From: Mesostigma viride
Taxonomy: Eukaryota; Streptophyta; Mesostigmatophyceae; Mesostigmatales; Mesostigmataceae
Direction: 5' to 3'
NCBI GenBank assembly: GCA_009746045.1
Contig: RPFO01001984.1
Coordinates: 1 to 64,000, forward strand
DNA length: 64,000 bases
Shown: positions 48,301 through 57,496 of the stretch, piece after piece
How the letters are laid out: the number at the start of each line of letters is the position of its first letter
Numbering within the stretch: the first letter of the stretch is position 1
Notes under the pieces: generated by a model
Seen by the model: the letters and a program-made list of their open reading frames with translations, nothing else
Database searches by the model: none
Told to the model about the DNA's origin: nothing
Translations under genes and position numbers: made by a program

Positions 48301-50818
48301 TGGAATAGAAATCGTGTTTAAAACCCAGCACCTCCCTCACCGTGAGGTTTGAACGCAACAGGTTGTAAGAATGGACGATGCTTTGGCTATGGCTGCCTGT
48401 TTTAGTCATGAACAGCATGGGAGTATGATATATGATGCATGTTAGCTGTTGTATAACATGTAAACAACCTATTTTCGACAATTTGACCCTCGTAGCTCAT
48501 GATGGCCCCATGTACGGGGCTTGTGCCGGTGCGTCATGTTGTCAGGGGCAGCCATTACTGCTCACTGCGTTGTACTTGTGATGCAAATGGAAAATGTCTG
48601 CAGTGGCCATATGGCCCTGAGATGTGAGCCACACAGTCTACATATGTTGCTCATAGCTCACGCAAAATGCCAGTTTTTTTTTTTTGGAACTAATTGTGAA
48701 TACAAGCATGAGTTGTCACCTAGGGTCACGATATCGCGGTCATGACCAGACCCCCCTGTGCTCAAACCATCATATCTCTTCGTTGAATCAGTATATGGTA
48801 GGTCTCAGTAGCTAAAAAAAAACTGTGAGCCATGGGCTTTCCAGAGAGCATGAACATGCCCATTTAAAAATATCAAGGAGACAACCAGCGCAGGCCGGAA
48901 ATCGGGAGAATCCGGACCATGGTAGCTCGAGAAATATATATATATATGATATATATATGATGTGTTTTGTACAAAAAGCTTACAACGTGATATATCATGT
49001 TCTAAATTTTTTGTAAAAAAAAAAAGAAGAAGAAAAATCACGGGTTCATAGGGTACCGACTTTCCCGCGCCCCGCACATCTCCTGTCACTCGGCCTCGTC
49101 ATACTCGTAGTGCTCTCCTTGATCTCACGCTCTGCTGCCAACTGTCTGCATACCCCTGGGTATCCCGCAGACACGCGATGCGCTACAGAGCTGCCGAAGG
49201 AGGCGCGTGCTGCTGGAGACCGACCGGACGTGCACGGGCTGCCTCAAGGTGGGCTGCCTAGAAAAAATGTTACATCAAATTGTATGGTTAAAATATCTAC
49301 CAAGGCAATAGTGCCACGAACGCAATAATGTACTTACAATGCTTGTCTGCCGTTGGGCGATGTCTTCCCCGCAGGGAATAATTTCTTTAAATGCATGATA
49401 AAATTTTCTTCACATGTATAGCATTGTGCTAGTGCTAGCGGCTGCATGGGTGTTTTTGCTGGTGCTGAAGGCGCTTTCTCCTCTGCGCGGAGTGCCGATG
49501 ACGATTCACGCAAGCGTAGGCAATGAGCCACGGATGACCCAAGTTCAATATGCGTGTTTGGCTATTGATTGGGCATGGAGGGGGTGGATAATGGATGTTG
49601 TTGTGGACTTTCGGCTTGTTGTCAAGTGTTAACTTACGCGTATCCCTACTGCCAGTTTGGAATATATGCTCAGCCATGCGCTGCTGCTTGCGAGGATGTT
49701 GTCCTTAGTGTGTTGAGAAGTCGCGTGGAATGCAGAAGGACTGGGCCTGGCTGGTGGATGAAACAATGTCCTTGCCCAGGGTTCCATGATATGTTATGCA
49801 GTTTAAGTTTGGTATGCCGTTCGAATTTCAGGGGCACAGGGCACAGGGCACAGGGCACAGGGCACAGGCCACAGGCCACAGGCCACAGGCCACAGGCCAC
49901 AGGCCACAGGGCACAGGGCACAGGGCACAGGGCACAGGGCACAGGGCACAGGGCACAGGGCACAGGGCACAGGGCACAGGGCACAGGGCATGTGTTAGTG
50001 TTACGAAAGATAACCGCTGCAGCTCCTTCTCAGCAAGCATCTCAAGGCCGGAGAGCTGTATGCTGCTTAGTGAGATGACGTGAACTTGGCACTTTGGCAC
50101 CCGCAATCCCATGGCACCCCACCACGACACCCATTTGTAGCTTTGCTGTCATATGGCCCTGTATGTTGGCCCTTGCAATCCTTCACTCAAGTTGGGCCTT
50201 TCAGAGGAAACTTTGGTTCACACCAAAAAAAGGCTCAGAATAAGTCGTGGTGCTGGAGCTTGCGGCAATGCTTACAATATCAATGAGACAACCAGTTCAG
50301 GCTATTAATCTGGAAAACCCGGACCAATATACGAGAACAGACGAGTACTGGTAGGACCGACTAGTATCATCTAGTACACCTGGTATAGTCATTATGCCAT
50401 CAAGGTGGGTTCATGCTGTGAGGTTTGGTCGGTGTTGTTTATATGGCGAACCCGAAGTAATCTGGCTTTAGATTATGCTGCCAAATCCTTGTGCCCAACA
50501 ATCCCAGTCTTTGTTTTAGTACTGCCCTATCCAATTTATGTCTGTAGATAGCAAAGGTATGCAATCATATGGCAGTGGAACTAATGGGGTGGCATTCATG
50601 GATTGATGCATGCGTTGATTTCCATTCCCACTGACAACCCGGCAAGTGCATCTGTGTCCTCAACTTCAATTCCCTGTTTCCAGAAAATCGGGACCAGCGT
50701 ATTTGTGGTTTATCCCAGCGGCTCTCTCATGCACCTGGTGTGCTACCATAAGAAGACTGGCCAGGAAGGCTCCTGTACAACAAGAGCTGCGCCGTCAATT
50801 TCAAGGCACCACCGCTGA
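23416..50818 (+). CDS. VPS39: VPS39/VAM6-like HOPS subunit, 24 exons over 27.4 kb
   Basis: HOPS tethers late endosomes and vacuoles before fusion; VPS39 binds the Rab7-type GTPase. Exons: 23416-23619 (or 23628), 25211-25279, 26656-26705, 27542-27638, 28281-28400, 29418-29489, 30244-30302, 30609-30678, 31283-31342, 33190-33276, 34066-34194, 35323-35950, 36493-36599, 37358-37512, 38394-38598, about 40236-40473, 41202-41417, 43199-43309, 43963-44088, 45299-45398, 45926-46551, 47368-47466, 49171-49248, 50684-50818. Phases agree at every junction except exon 16. The start MGHSAF is the plant signature. Exons 1-10 form the CNH domain ([23 protein letters not shown]), exons 11-20 the helical repeats, exons 21-24 the C-terminal Vps39 domain ([19 protein letters not shown]). 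Exons 12 and 21 carry long low-complexity inserts, giving about 1280 residues against about 1000 in plants. Intron 2 uses a GC donor. Exon 16 needs a 1-nt shift near 40,350, possibly a sequencing error. Confidence 0.93.
23899..23976. repeat. (GT)n microsatellite, VPS39 intron 1
   Basis: About 39 GT units on the plus strand. Together with the CA and CATGCA arrays 250-450 bp downstream it could form an intramolecular duplex in the pre-mRNA. Confidence 0.95.
24217..24364. repeat. Compound microsatellite (CATGCA)n-(CA)n-(CT)n-C31-(CA)n
   Basis: A six-base CATGCA array runs into CA and CT repeats, then 31 consecutive C (24,305-24,335) and another CA array. All lies in VPS39 intron 1. Confidence 0.95.
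25596..26350. repeat. About 750-bp polypurine tract (GGGGGAGAAG-type), VPS39 intron 2
   Basis: Almost pure purine on the plus strand from about 25,690 to 26,343, built from GGGGGAGAA and GGGGGAGA units. It is open in several frames (Gly/Glu/Lys/Arg repeats) only because it has no T. It lies inside the GC-AG intron. Confidence 0.95.
27640..27975. repeat. Degenerate repeats of the intron-4 donor region
   Basis: CATCGGTGGGTACA-like and GGCCGCTTTACATAG-like segments recur after exon 4, whose end reads CCGCTTTATATTG|GTGGGT. A GGGCAGGCAAG array (about 27,848-27,890) follows. Confidence 0.55.
28860..29222. repeat. 59-60-bp minisatellite with interstitial telomere motif, VPS39 intron 5
   Basis: About six copies of a unit combining GGGTAGGTGTG, GGCAGGACTGGG and one to four TTTAGGG units, ending TTTAATACCCTAAACA. 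The last part makes a small hairpin (GTTTAGGGT / ACCCTAAAC) in each unit. Confidence 0.9.
29479..29740. repeat. 28-bp tandem array of the exon 6 end plus splice donor, 10 copies
   Basis: The unit, starting TTGCTTGGCAAGGTGAGG and ending CCATGAGTAG, spans the last coding bases of exon 6 (CTTGGCAAG) and its 5' splice site (GTGAGG). All ten copies keep CTTGGCAAG|GTG. Only the first donor preserves the reading frame, since 28 is not a multiple of three and TGA follows in frame. Confidence 0.92.
31764..32355. mobile_element. MITE-like element with about 47-bp terminal inverted repeats, VPS39 intron 9
   Basis: The left end (31,773-31,819) GAGATTAATTAAGAGGTACC... is matched by the right end (32,300-32,346) in reverse complement with about three mismatches, and similarity extends outward through GCGGGG. 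The roughly 590-bp interior has no coding capacity and includes three copies of GTACCCGTGAGAT (about 32,116-32,156). The superfamily is unclear. Confidence 0.75.
36676..36900. repeat. 9-bp CCCCCCTTG array, VPS39 intron 13
   Basis: About 25 copies of CCCCCCTTG (variants CCCCCCGTG, CCCCCTTG) directly downstream of exon 13. The array is open in several frames as Cys/Pro or Leu/Ala/Pro repeats, but it lies between clear splice sites. Confidence 0.92.
38826..39185. repeat. 17-bp CAAGTCGGTGGCTTGTT array, VPS39 intron 15
   Basis: About 21 copies with variants (CAGCGG, GGGGGC, TTGGT for TTGTT). Variants cluster along the array, suggesting stepwise local expansion. Confidence 0.92.
39935..40184. repeat. 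82-bp tandem repeat, three copies, VPS39 intron 15
   Basis: The unit begins CCTGGTTATCAGTAACAAGG and ends ATGAATATACTGTGTT. The copies are almost identical (ACCATTTG versus ACAATTTG), so the expansion is recent. Confidence 0.92.
40707..40838. repeat. About 34-bp repeat, VPS39 intron 16
   Basis: Four partial to full copies of a unit containing TCCACCTCTGCTCTCACCAG followed by CTCCACTGCATCAG. Each unit holds CAG after pyrimidines and so mimics a 3' splice site. Confidence 0.8.
41698..42648. mobile_element. Foldback element: two about 440-480-bp inverted arms, 33-nt loop, VPS39 intron 17
   Basis: The left arm (about 41,698-42,136) is the imperfect reverse complement of the right arm (about 42,170-42,648). 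The arm bases next to the loop are ATAGTTGGATAGAGTCTC on the right and GAGACTCTATCCAACTAC on the left. Similarity runs to TTTGTGA(A/C)TATAA at the outer ends, roughly 85-90% by eye with small indels. There is no coding content. Transcribed with the gene, it would fold into one long hairpin. Confidence 0.88.
44078..44265. repeat. 88-bp tandem repeat of exon 19 end plus donor, VPS39 intron 19
   Basis: ACGTGAGGAAGGTGCGGG occurs at 44,078 (real exon end and donor), decayed at 44,166 (ACGCGAGGTAGGTGTGGG) and restored at 44,254. The sequence between includes GTGATGGCCTGTT and GGCTAGCCACAAGCCACGTG. Period is 88 bp. Confidence 0.88.
46640..46742. repeat. 14-bp GAGGACCGTGTTGT array, VPS39 intron 21
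   Basis: About seven copies, a few reading GAGGACCCTATTGT or GAGGACCGTATTGT. Confidence 0.9.
47487..47900. repeat. G-run plus polypyrimidine/polypurine inverted pair, VPS39 intron 22
   Basis: A 25-nt G run (47,487-47,511) is followed at 47,636-47,775 by CTCCCCTCC-type pyrimidine repeats and at 47,789-47,900 by GGGAGGGGAGG-type purine repeats. The two can pair as a long hairpin around GCCCTCCCATGCATGAGA. Confidence 0.85.
48871..48931 (+). repeat. Copy of dispersed 'GAGACAACCAGC' motif, VPS39 intron 22
   Basis: TATCAAGGAGACAACCAGCG, then CCGGAAATCGGGAGAATC and CGGACCATGGTAGCTCGAG. It is the most complete copy and is followed by an AT dinucleotide stretch. Confidence 0.65.
49831..49990. repeat. 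7-bp GGGCACA / GGCCACA array, VPS39 intron 23
   Basis: About 22 units of AGGGCAC with a central block of AGGCCAC. The flanking sequence is the last VPS39 intron. Confidence 0.93.
50277..50330 (+). repeat. Diverged copy of dispersed 'GAGACAACCAGC' motif, VPS39 intron 23
   Basis: ATATCAATGAGACAACCAG, TTCAGGC and later CTGGAAAACCCGGACCA. Weaker than the copies at 18,117 and 48,871. Confidence 0.5.
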
Positions 50819-51348
50819 TGCGCGATGTGGGGGCAGGGTGGGCTTCTGCGGACAGGACTACGGTAATTCTGTGCCCCGTCATTTCAGGTTGCACGAGGCA
50901 GGATTATGGCTGTTTTACCCGTGGAATTGTTGTCTAATATTCATCGGTGTGCTAGTAAGTAATAGGTAGCCTGAGCTGGCCTGCATCCTTGTAACTTGTT
51001 ATTATGTGGAGTATGGCCCGTATACTGTATGTATAGTAGTATACTGGAGCATATCCTGTATGTATATACTGGAGCATGTCCTGTATCCTAGTTAGACAGG
51101 AGCCGATCAAAGCCTCGTACCCAGGCCTCGCGTGTATCCGGGTGCAATTTGTACCATGGCCTCGCAAGTGCACTGGATAGTGCGCATTGCTACCCCAGTG
51201 TGACATGGATGTCCTTCAGCTCATACGCCAGGCACTACCACTTGCGAGCCGCTCTTCATGGACTTGCTGGACTATTCCTTGTTGACAAGCCATGGATCCA
51301 ACATCCCATGTTTGTGGCCTCAATATCATTAATGTATAGTCACCATAA
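50819..51348. other. 3' flank of VPS39
   Basis: Includes the expected 3' untranslated region. A short imperfect repeat of CATATCCTGTATGTATA occurs near 51,020-51,090. No gene recognised. Confidence 0.4.
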
Positions 51349-51790
51349 TTAATTGATTAATTAAGAACATACCTCCGTGGGGAGGATTGAATTGAATTGA
51401 ATTGTAACATAACTCCGTTGGGAGTATATGTAGCACATAGCCCTTGAGAGGGGGCATATGGCCTATCATACATCCTAAGCTACTTCCTGCAAGGGTGGGG
51501 ATGTAAAGGACCCTTGCTCTAGGTGCACCAGGGCACTTGCATCCCCATGATCTTCAAGCTATGCCCAGCGAAGGGGGAGCCTGTCATGGGGGGGAAGATC
51601 AGCATAGCTATACAAAGAAGCTAGGGCATGGCGTCTCAGCAGAGAGTTACTCCCTGCATGGGCACAACATAACTAAATAAAGCTAGGCATCATCTGGAGT
51701 GTGGCTCATCATAGGCACACATGTACATGATGTGGGGAGGATATGTAACACATATCCCTGAGAAGGGGCTTATGGTTTTCAGTACATTCT
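51349..51790 (-). mobile_element. TTAA-ended module, diverged inverted copies
   Basis: Begins at AATTAATTGATTAATTAAG and runs through ACTCCGTTGGGAG, CTTGCTCTAGGTGCACC and CTCAGCAGAGAGTTACTCCC, the reverse complement of the module at 7553-7996. A second partial start follows at about 51,725 (GGGGAGGATATGTAACACAT). Decayed and non-coding. Confidence 0.65.
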
Positions 51791-51806
51791 AGGCGAAAAC
51801 CTGCTG

Positions 51807-51842
51807 TATCAAGGAGACAACCAGCGCAGGCCAGAAATCGGC
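51807..51842 (+). repeat. Copy of dispersed 'GAGACAACCAGC' motif
   Basis: TATCAAGGAGACAACCAGCG then CAGGCCAGAAATCGG, cut short compared with the copy at 48,871. It sits between two inverted module copies. Confidence 0.6.
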
Positions 51843-51897
51843 TGTGTAGTCACCTGTTCTTGATACAATATTATTGAGACAACTATTCCTGGACGCA

Positions 51898-52150
51898 TTA
51901 GTTAATTAGTAACATAACTCTGTTGGGAGTACATGTAGCACATATCCCGGAGAAGGGGCATATGGCTTTTAATACATTCTGGGCTACTTCCCGCAAGAGT
52001 GGAATGTAAGCAACACTTGCTCTAGGTGCCTCAAGGGCACCGGCACCACCATGCTGTACTCGGGTTCAACCCAACTAAGGGGATCCCGGCAGGGGGGAGG
52101 AAGATCATCATGGCTATATAAGAGCTAGGGCATGGCTTCTCAACAGAGCA
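51898..52150 (-). mobile_element. TTAA-ended module, inverted copy left of ORF1-like copy B
   Basis: GTTAATTAGTAACATAACTC, CTTGCTCTAGGTGCCTC and CATGGCTTCTCAACAGAG are the reverse complement of the module copy at 53,690-54,127. The two copies bracket the ORF1-like relic in opposite orientation. Confidence 0.7.
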
Positions 52151-52183
52151 CACGAGCCACGGGCCACGAGCCACGAGGTAGCC

Positions 52184-53640
52184 ATGGCTGACGGCGGAGC
52201 TCATAACTTTCACGTTTGAGCACCAAATTTAGCCGTGAATATCACTATCGCTTCGTCTTTCTAAGACGCACATGCTGGTATAATTTTCCGAATCTAAAAC
52301 GCAATATATGACGAGCAAACGCCCGTCGACGCAACGCAGTTTGGCGGATGCGCTCGCCCATGAAAACGCGGCAGCTGCGGCTGCAGCCTCGCCAGATCCG
52401 GAAGGCAGCGGTGGGCACTAGTCGCGCACTGGTGCTCGCCCCGAACCCTCCCGGGCTCAATGCCTCGCCATCGGCATCGCCTGACACTAAACGCGCCCGC
52501 CCCGCCGACCAAACAGGAGGGTCTTCACGCCCCTCGGGTAGTCCGCGCTTTCGGCTCCAACCTTTCCAGGTCGATGATCACGACTGGACCAACATCTCCC
52601 CGGACCGTGCTACATGCACTGCATCTTCTATGGGGACTACGCCTCGCTTTACGACCTGTGCCTCCATCTCCACGCCACCGGCCGCCTCCTCTGCAGTCTG
52701 CACTGACGGCAACCGCTGGCACGTACAACGTCAGCATGATTTTCGGCTCCCCACGCCCCCGTCTCCAGCACGCCATCCTCAACTCCCTCCTCCAGCGCTC
52801 TGACGGCGAGATCTGGGCTCCATCCATCTCCGCCCCCACCCTCCGTTCCATCCTCATGGAAGCCTTTCAGCAGCACGTGACCCCCCTTGCTGCTGACGTC
52901 GCAGCAATCATGGGTGGTTCGCTGGCTGCTGAACTTCCTCGATCACCTCACCGCCACCTCCACTGCCATTTCCGCCTCCACTGCCGACATCAAAGCCCAG
53001 CTCCTCGATCACCTCGACCAACGCCTTCAAGCCACCGCCAACGCCCTTGAGAGCTTGCATGACACCGCCGGCCTCACCACCCAGGCGGTGAAGGACATCG
53101 CCGCCCAGCCGGCTCCTGCTGGCCCGGCCGGCGATGCTCCCTCCACCTGGGCGGACTTGCTTCAAGCAGCACACCACCTCCACCACCTCCACCATCTCGG
53201 CACAACTCAAGCAACAAGCCCTCGACCTTCGCGAGGAAGCCGACATCGCCCGGCGCAGCCACAATGTCATCGTTAAGCACTTCGACCAGCAGGCAGGTGA
53301 GACCTCCACGAGCCTTCTTGAGGCATTTAAGCGCGCCATTCTTGCCCCCATGTTACTCACTGGTGAGCTGGACATGTCGGCTGTCCGCCTCCCCCGCGCG
53401 CGGGGGAAGGCTGGCCCGGCACCCATGCTCCTCACCTTTAAGTACATGGCGGACAAGCTGGCGTTCCTTAAATGCCGCAAGAAGCTCTCGGAGACTCGCT
53501 TCACGCTGGACGACGACTTGACCCTGGCCCAGCAACAGCGGCGACGCGAGCTATGGCCGACCTACCTTCAGCTCCGGCAGAGCGCCAGGGGGAAGCCGGT
53601 ATACTGGAGGGGGGCGGTCATCCACGTTGACCACAATTAA
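52184..53640 (+). pseudogene. LINE ORF1-like gene, copy B, frameshifted
   Basis: A leader (GGCTGACGGCGGAGCTCA at 52,184) precedes ATG at 52,308 (MTSKRPSTQRSLADALAHEN). The frame then shifts several times: NASPSASPDTKRARP, DYASLYDLCLHLH, SLLQRSDGEIWAPS. The last 507 bp are open and encode EEADIARRSHNVIVKHF, then VRLPRARGKAGPAPMLLTF, TLDDDLTLAQQQRRRELWP and GKPVYWRGAVIHVDH. That C-terminal pattern is typical of the RNA-binding ORF1 proteins of L1-like retrotransposons in algae (my family recognition, not searched). No reverse transcriptase follows. Inverted module copies flank it on both sides. It is non-functional as a whole, though the 3' frame is intact. Confidence 0.55.
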
Positions 53641-53689
53641 GCCCTGGCAGCCCCCTCCTGCCACCTCAGACTATAGGAATATATATACC

Positions 53690-54127
53690 AGTAGTGTAGA
53701 TTAGTAAGGCTTAGTTAGCCTAGCATGTGGCCCACGCGCATGTGCGCCCACAATGGCCCCCATGGACTGATGTTGCCTTCAGAATTTAGCCAAGCCATGC
53801 CTATAATGGGATCCCCATATGGATGTTGCAATTTCGCCATACTATGCCATGCAGAGAGATGCTCTTTGTCGAGAAGCCATGCCCTAGCTCTTGTATAGCC
53901 ATGCTGATCTTCCCCCACATAACATACTCCCCCTTAGCTGGGCATAGTGTGAAGATTATGAGGGTGCAGGTGCCCTGCTGCAGGTGCACCTAGAGCAAGG
54001 GTCGCTTACATTCCCACCCTTGCAGGAAGTAGCCTAGGATGTATTAAAAGCCATATGCCCCTTCTCAGGGATATGTGCTACATTGACTCCCAACGGAGTG
54101 ATGTTGATAATTAATTAATTAATTAAT
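53690..54127 (+). mobile_element. TTAA-ended module, direct copy
   Basis: Starts near ATACCAGTAGTGTAGATTAG, continues GCATGTGGCCCACGCGCATG and ends at a TTAATTAATTAATTAA tract. It shares the tract with an inverted partial copy immediately to its right. Confidence 0.8.
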
Positions 54128-54330
54128 TCTCAACAGAGAGCGTCTCTCTGCATAGGCATAGCATGGCTAAATTCTTAATGCAACATCCATGGGAAGTCCC
54201 ATTATAGGCACGGCTTGGCGAAATATTGAAGGCATCATCCATGGGGGCCATTATGGGCGCACATGCGCGTGGGCCACATGCTATAGGCTAAGCCTGACTA
54301 TTCTACACTACTGGTATATGTTGGACGCAT
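54128..54330 (-). mobile_element. TTAA-ended module, inverted partial copy
   Basis: CTCAACAGAGAGCG through GGGCGCACATGCGCGTGGGC and CTACACTACTGGTATAT, the reverse complement of the inner part of the neighbouring copy. Head to head with it across the TTAA tract. Confidence 0.8.
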
Positions 54331-54747
54331 GGCGGTCCAAAACCTGGACGCATGGCGACCTGCATCCAAGTACATCGTGTAAGGATTAGAAGTGTCGATA
54401 TTATCACTACTTGTACAAGAAATAAAAAAATCTTCGCGTGATATAAAAGTACATATGCCTTATATTATAGTAGTATATATGTAACTATAATAATTTCTTC
54501 AGGGTTCTTCTTCTTTTCGGGTTTTTCCTTTTGTTGCATGCCAATCTCACCTCCGTAGTTTATCATTCTCAATGAATATATTCATTCGGTCTGCATGCAT
54601 GCGAGCTTGAACGAGCAGGGGCGCGGGCTTGGCTTCACTCCGTTTCCTTGAGGGGCCGGAGCGTGCACATGGGGTCGATCCACCTTCCTGCGCGCCGATC
54701 CCCACGAACCCTCTGTTCACGCTGGTTCCGGCCCTTTACGCCCTCGC
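54331..54747. other. AT-rich spacer, no gene seen
   Basis: About 400 bp, including a short TGGACGCATGGCG duplication at its start (54,323-54,357). No coding signal. Confidence 0.5.
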
Positions 54748-56665
54748 CATTAATTAATTAATTAATTAATTAATTAATTGAACTCGTGCTCCCGTTGGGG
54801 AGTCACGGAGCACCGAAGTGCTGTTAATCCCTGTATGTGCACAACAGGAAGGAAGGGCAGAGACGCCCTTTCTCCTTCATGCCTACTAAGGCATGCAACA
54901 GCATTAGTCGCGCACTGGTGGTCGCCCCGAACCCTCCCGGGCTTAATGCCTCGCCTTCGGCATCGCCTGACCCTAAACGCAGCCGTCCAGCCGAAACAGG
55001 AGGGTCTTCACGCCCCACAGAACCGCGCTTTCGGCCCAAACCTTTCCAGGTCGCCGAACACGACTGGACCAACATGTCCCCGGCAACTGCCATGCATTGC
55101 CTCTTCAGTATGGGGACTACGCCTCGCTTTACGACCTGTGCCTCCATCTCTACGACATCAATCGCCTCATCCACCCCGACGGCACCTGGGTCAGCGGACC
55201 CAGCTTTCTGTTTGGGTGCCCCCCGGGCGGCCGCCCCCAACTCCAACACATCATCCTCTGCTCCCTTCTCCAGCGCTCCGATGGCGAAATCTGGGCTCCA
55301 TGCATCCATCTTCGCACCCACACTCCATCATTCCATCCTTACGGAAGCCTTTCAGCAGCACGTTACCCCCCTTGCCACAGATGTGGCGGCAATGGGAGGC
55401 ACGCTGGGCTGCTGAGCTCCCTCATGCACATTTCCACCACCGCGACCTCCATGCATCTCCACCCTCCTCGCCTCCACCTCCACTGCCATTTCCGCATCCA
55501 CTGCCAACATCAAGGCCCAGCTAGCTTCTCGACCTCGACCAGCGCCTCCAAGCCACCGCCACCGCCCTCACTTGAGAGCTTGCACGACACCGCCGGCCTC
55601 ACCGGCCGCCCAGGCGGTGCAAGACATCGATCGCTGCCCAGCCGGTGCCCATCTGCTGGCCCGGCCAGCGATGCTCCCACCCAGACCTGGGCGGACTTAA
55701 TTGCTCAAGCACCACACCACCTCCACCACCTCGATCCACCATCGCGGCGCAGCTCAAGCAACAAGCGCTCGACCTTCGAGAGGAGGCCGAACTCGACCGA
55801 CAAGCGCAGCCACAACGTCATAGTCAAGCACTTCGCCCAGCCGGCTGACGTGACCTCGACGAGTCTTCTCCCGGCATTTAAGCGCGACATTCTTGCCCCG
55901 ATGCAACTCACTGGTGAGCTGCGGATGTCGGCTGTCCGCCTCCCCCGCGCACGGGGTAAGGCTGGCCCGGCCCCCGTGCTCCTCACCTTTAAGTACATGG
56001 CGGACAAGCTGTCGTTCCTCAAATGCCGCAAGATTAAGCTCTCGCTGACTCGTTACACGCTGGACGACGACCTGACTCTGGGCCCCCAGCAACAACGGCG
56101 ACGCGAGCTATATGGCCGACCTACCTCCAGCTCCGGCAGAGCGCAGGGGGGCCGGAAACCGGTATACTGAAGGGGGGCGGTCATTCACGTTGACCACAAG
56201 CCCTGGCAGGCCCCTCGATCCTGCCACCCCAGCAAGCTCAGTGACTCTAGGGAATATATAACAGTAGTGTAGATTAGACAGGCTTAGCCTATAGCATGTA
56301 GCCCACAGCTAGCGCTAGTAGAGGACATGGGGGGCCTAGGCCTCTCCGTGATTTGGAAGAAGATGATGGACAAGGCCATGCAAGTGGGCCCAGGTCAAGA
56401 GGACAACGAGCCCCCCCCAGTGGGGAAGCGCCCGCGTGTGCAAACCCGTGGGAGGCACGCCCGCCAGACAGCTCCCCTAGCTAGCGTGCGGCTGTCTAGA
56501 TAGATGTTGTAGTTAGAATGCTGTTAGCTAGATGTCGTAGGTAGCTGATGTAGATAGATTATAGACCGGTAGGACTAAATATTTGCACCCATCCATCCAT
56601 CCATCCATCGGGGTTAATGCTCCGTGACTCCCCAACGGGAGCACGAGTCTAATTAATTAATTAAT
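54748..56665. mobile_element. TTAA-bounded element with about 31-bp terminal inverted repeats, carrying ORF1-like copy C
   Basis: The left end (54,748-54,815) is a TTAA tract followed by CTCGTGCTCCCGTTGGGGAG then TCACGGAGCA. The right end (56,620-56,665) is its reverse complement, ending CCAACGGGAGCACGAGTC and another TTAA tract. The interior holds the ORF1-like relic and a spacer with AGATAGATGTTGTAGTTAG and CATC repeats. The right terminal 180 bp recur as a direct copy at 59,771-59,956. Confidence 0.65.
54880..56170 (+). pseudogene. LINE ORF1-like gene, copy C, frameshifted
   Basis: Closest relative of copy B. The N-terminal part reads SRALVVAPNPPGLNASPSAS, then in another frame YGDYASLYDLCLHLYDINRL, and a C-terminal part VRLPRARGKAGPAPVLLTF with LDDDLTLGPQQQRRREL. 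Small indels break the frame repeatedly. No reverse transcriptase or endonuclease domain is present. The C-terminal block is the most conserved part among the copies, which suggests that it was the functional core. Confidence 0.55.
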
Positions 56666-56671
56666 TAATGT

Positions 56672-57172
56672 AGCCTACACGCATGTGCGCCCATAATGGC
56701 CCCCCATGGATGACGCCTTCAGAATTCAGCCTAGCCATGCCTACTACAATTGGACCCCCATGGATGCTGCATATAGCCATGCTCTGCCTATATGCAGAGA
56801 GTCGATCACTCTCTGTTGAGAAGCCATGCCTTAGCACTTGTATAGCTATACTATATCTTCCACCCCATGTGTCATGCAGGCCTCCTAGGCGCCTCTCCCC
56901 GAGCCGCCCTGTGTGAGCTCGATTCGGAGGCATGATGAACTGGTCATCATGGTGGTGCAGGTGCACCTTGTGTGCACACCCAGAGCAGGTGATAGCTGTA
57001 CATGGCCTACACCTGCAGGTTGTACTGAGCCCTGATTGTATTACAAACCCATAGATGGGCCCCTTTCTCAGGGCTATGTGTTACATATGCTCCCCACGTG
57101 TACACGGAGCTATGATCTTAATTAATTAATTAATTAATTAATTAATTAATTAATTAATTAATTAATTAATTA
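56672..57172 (+). mobile_element. TTAA-ended module, direct copy with 56-bp (TTAA)14 tail
   Basis: CACGCATGTGCGCCCATAAT at the left, GTGGTGCAGGTGCACCTTG in the middle, CACGGAGCTATGATC then 14 TTAA units (57,117-57,172) at the right. Closest to the copy at 7553-7996. Confidence 0.82.
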
Positions 57173-57496
57173 ATGCCACAGCAGCTCAATCGGACACGAT
57201 AAATGATCCGGCAACTGGTCTGTGGGTGCAATAAGACCAGCGTGAACATATCAAAAACAAGGAGCGTGGGCAAGGAAGCTGAGCATATGTAGCCCTGGAG
57301 GACGTAGGCACGTAGCATGGCTGGCTAGCTGTACAAAGGCTACTAACTATAAGCTTTAAGGCTAGGGCTGGTTGTCCGTTGTGTACCGTGCGTTATAGCG
57401 GTGCACGTGACTAGACCTATGGTGGCAAGGCTACTATGCAAATATTCTAGGCATGGTTGCCATGGCGGCAGTGACTACCAATGATTATAGCTAGGG
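57173..57496. other. Non-coding stretch after the TTAA tract
   Basis: No gene or clear repeat. It borders the 3' end of the minus-strand ORF1-like copy D. Confidence 0.35.
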
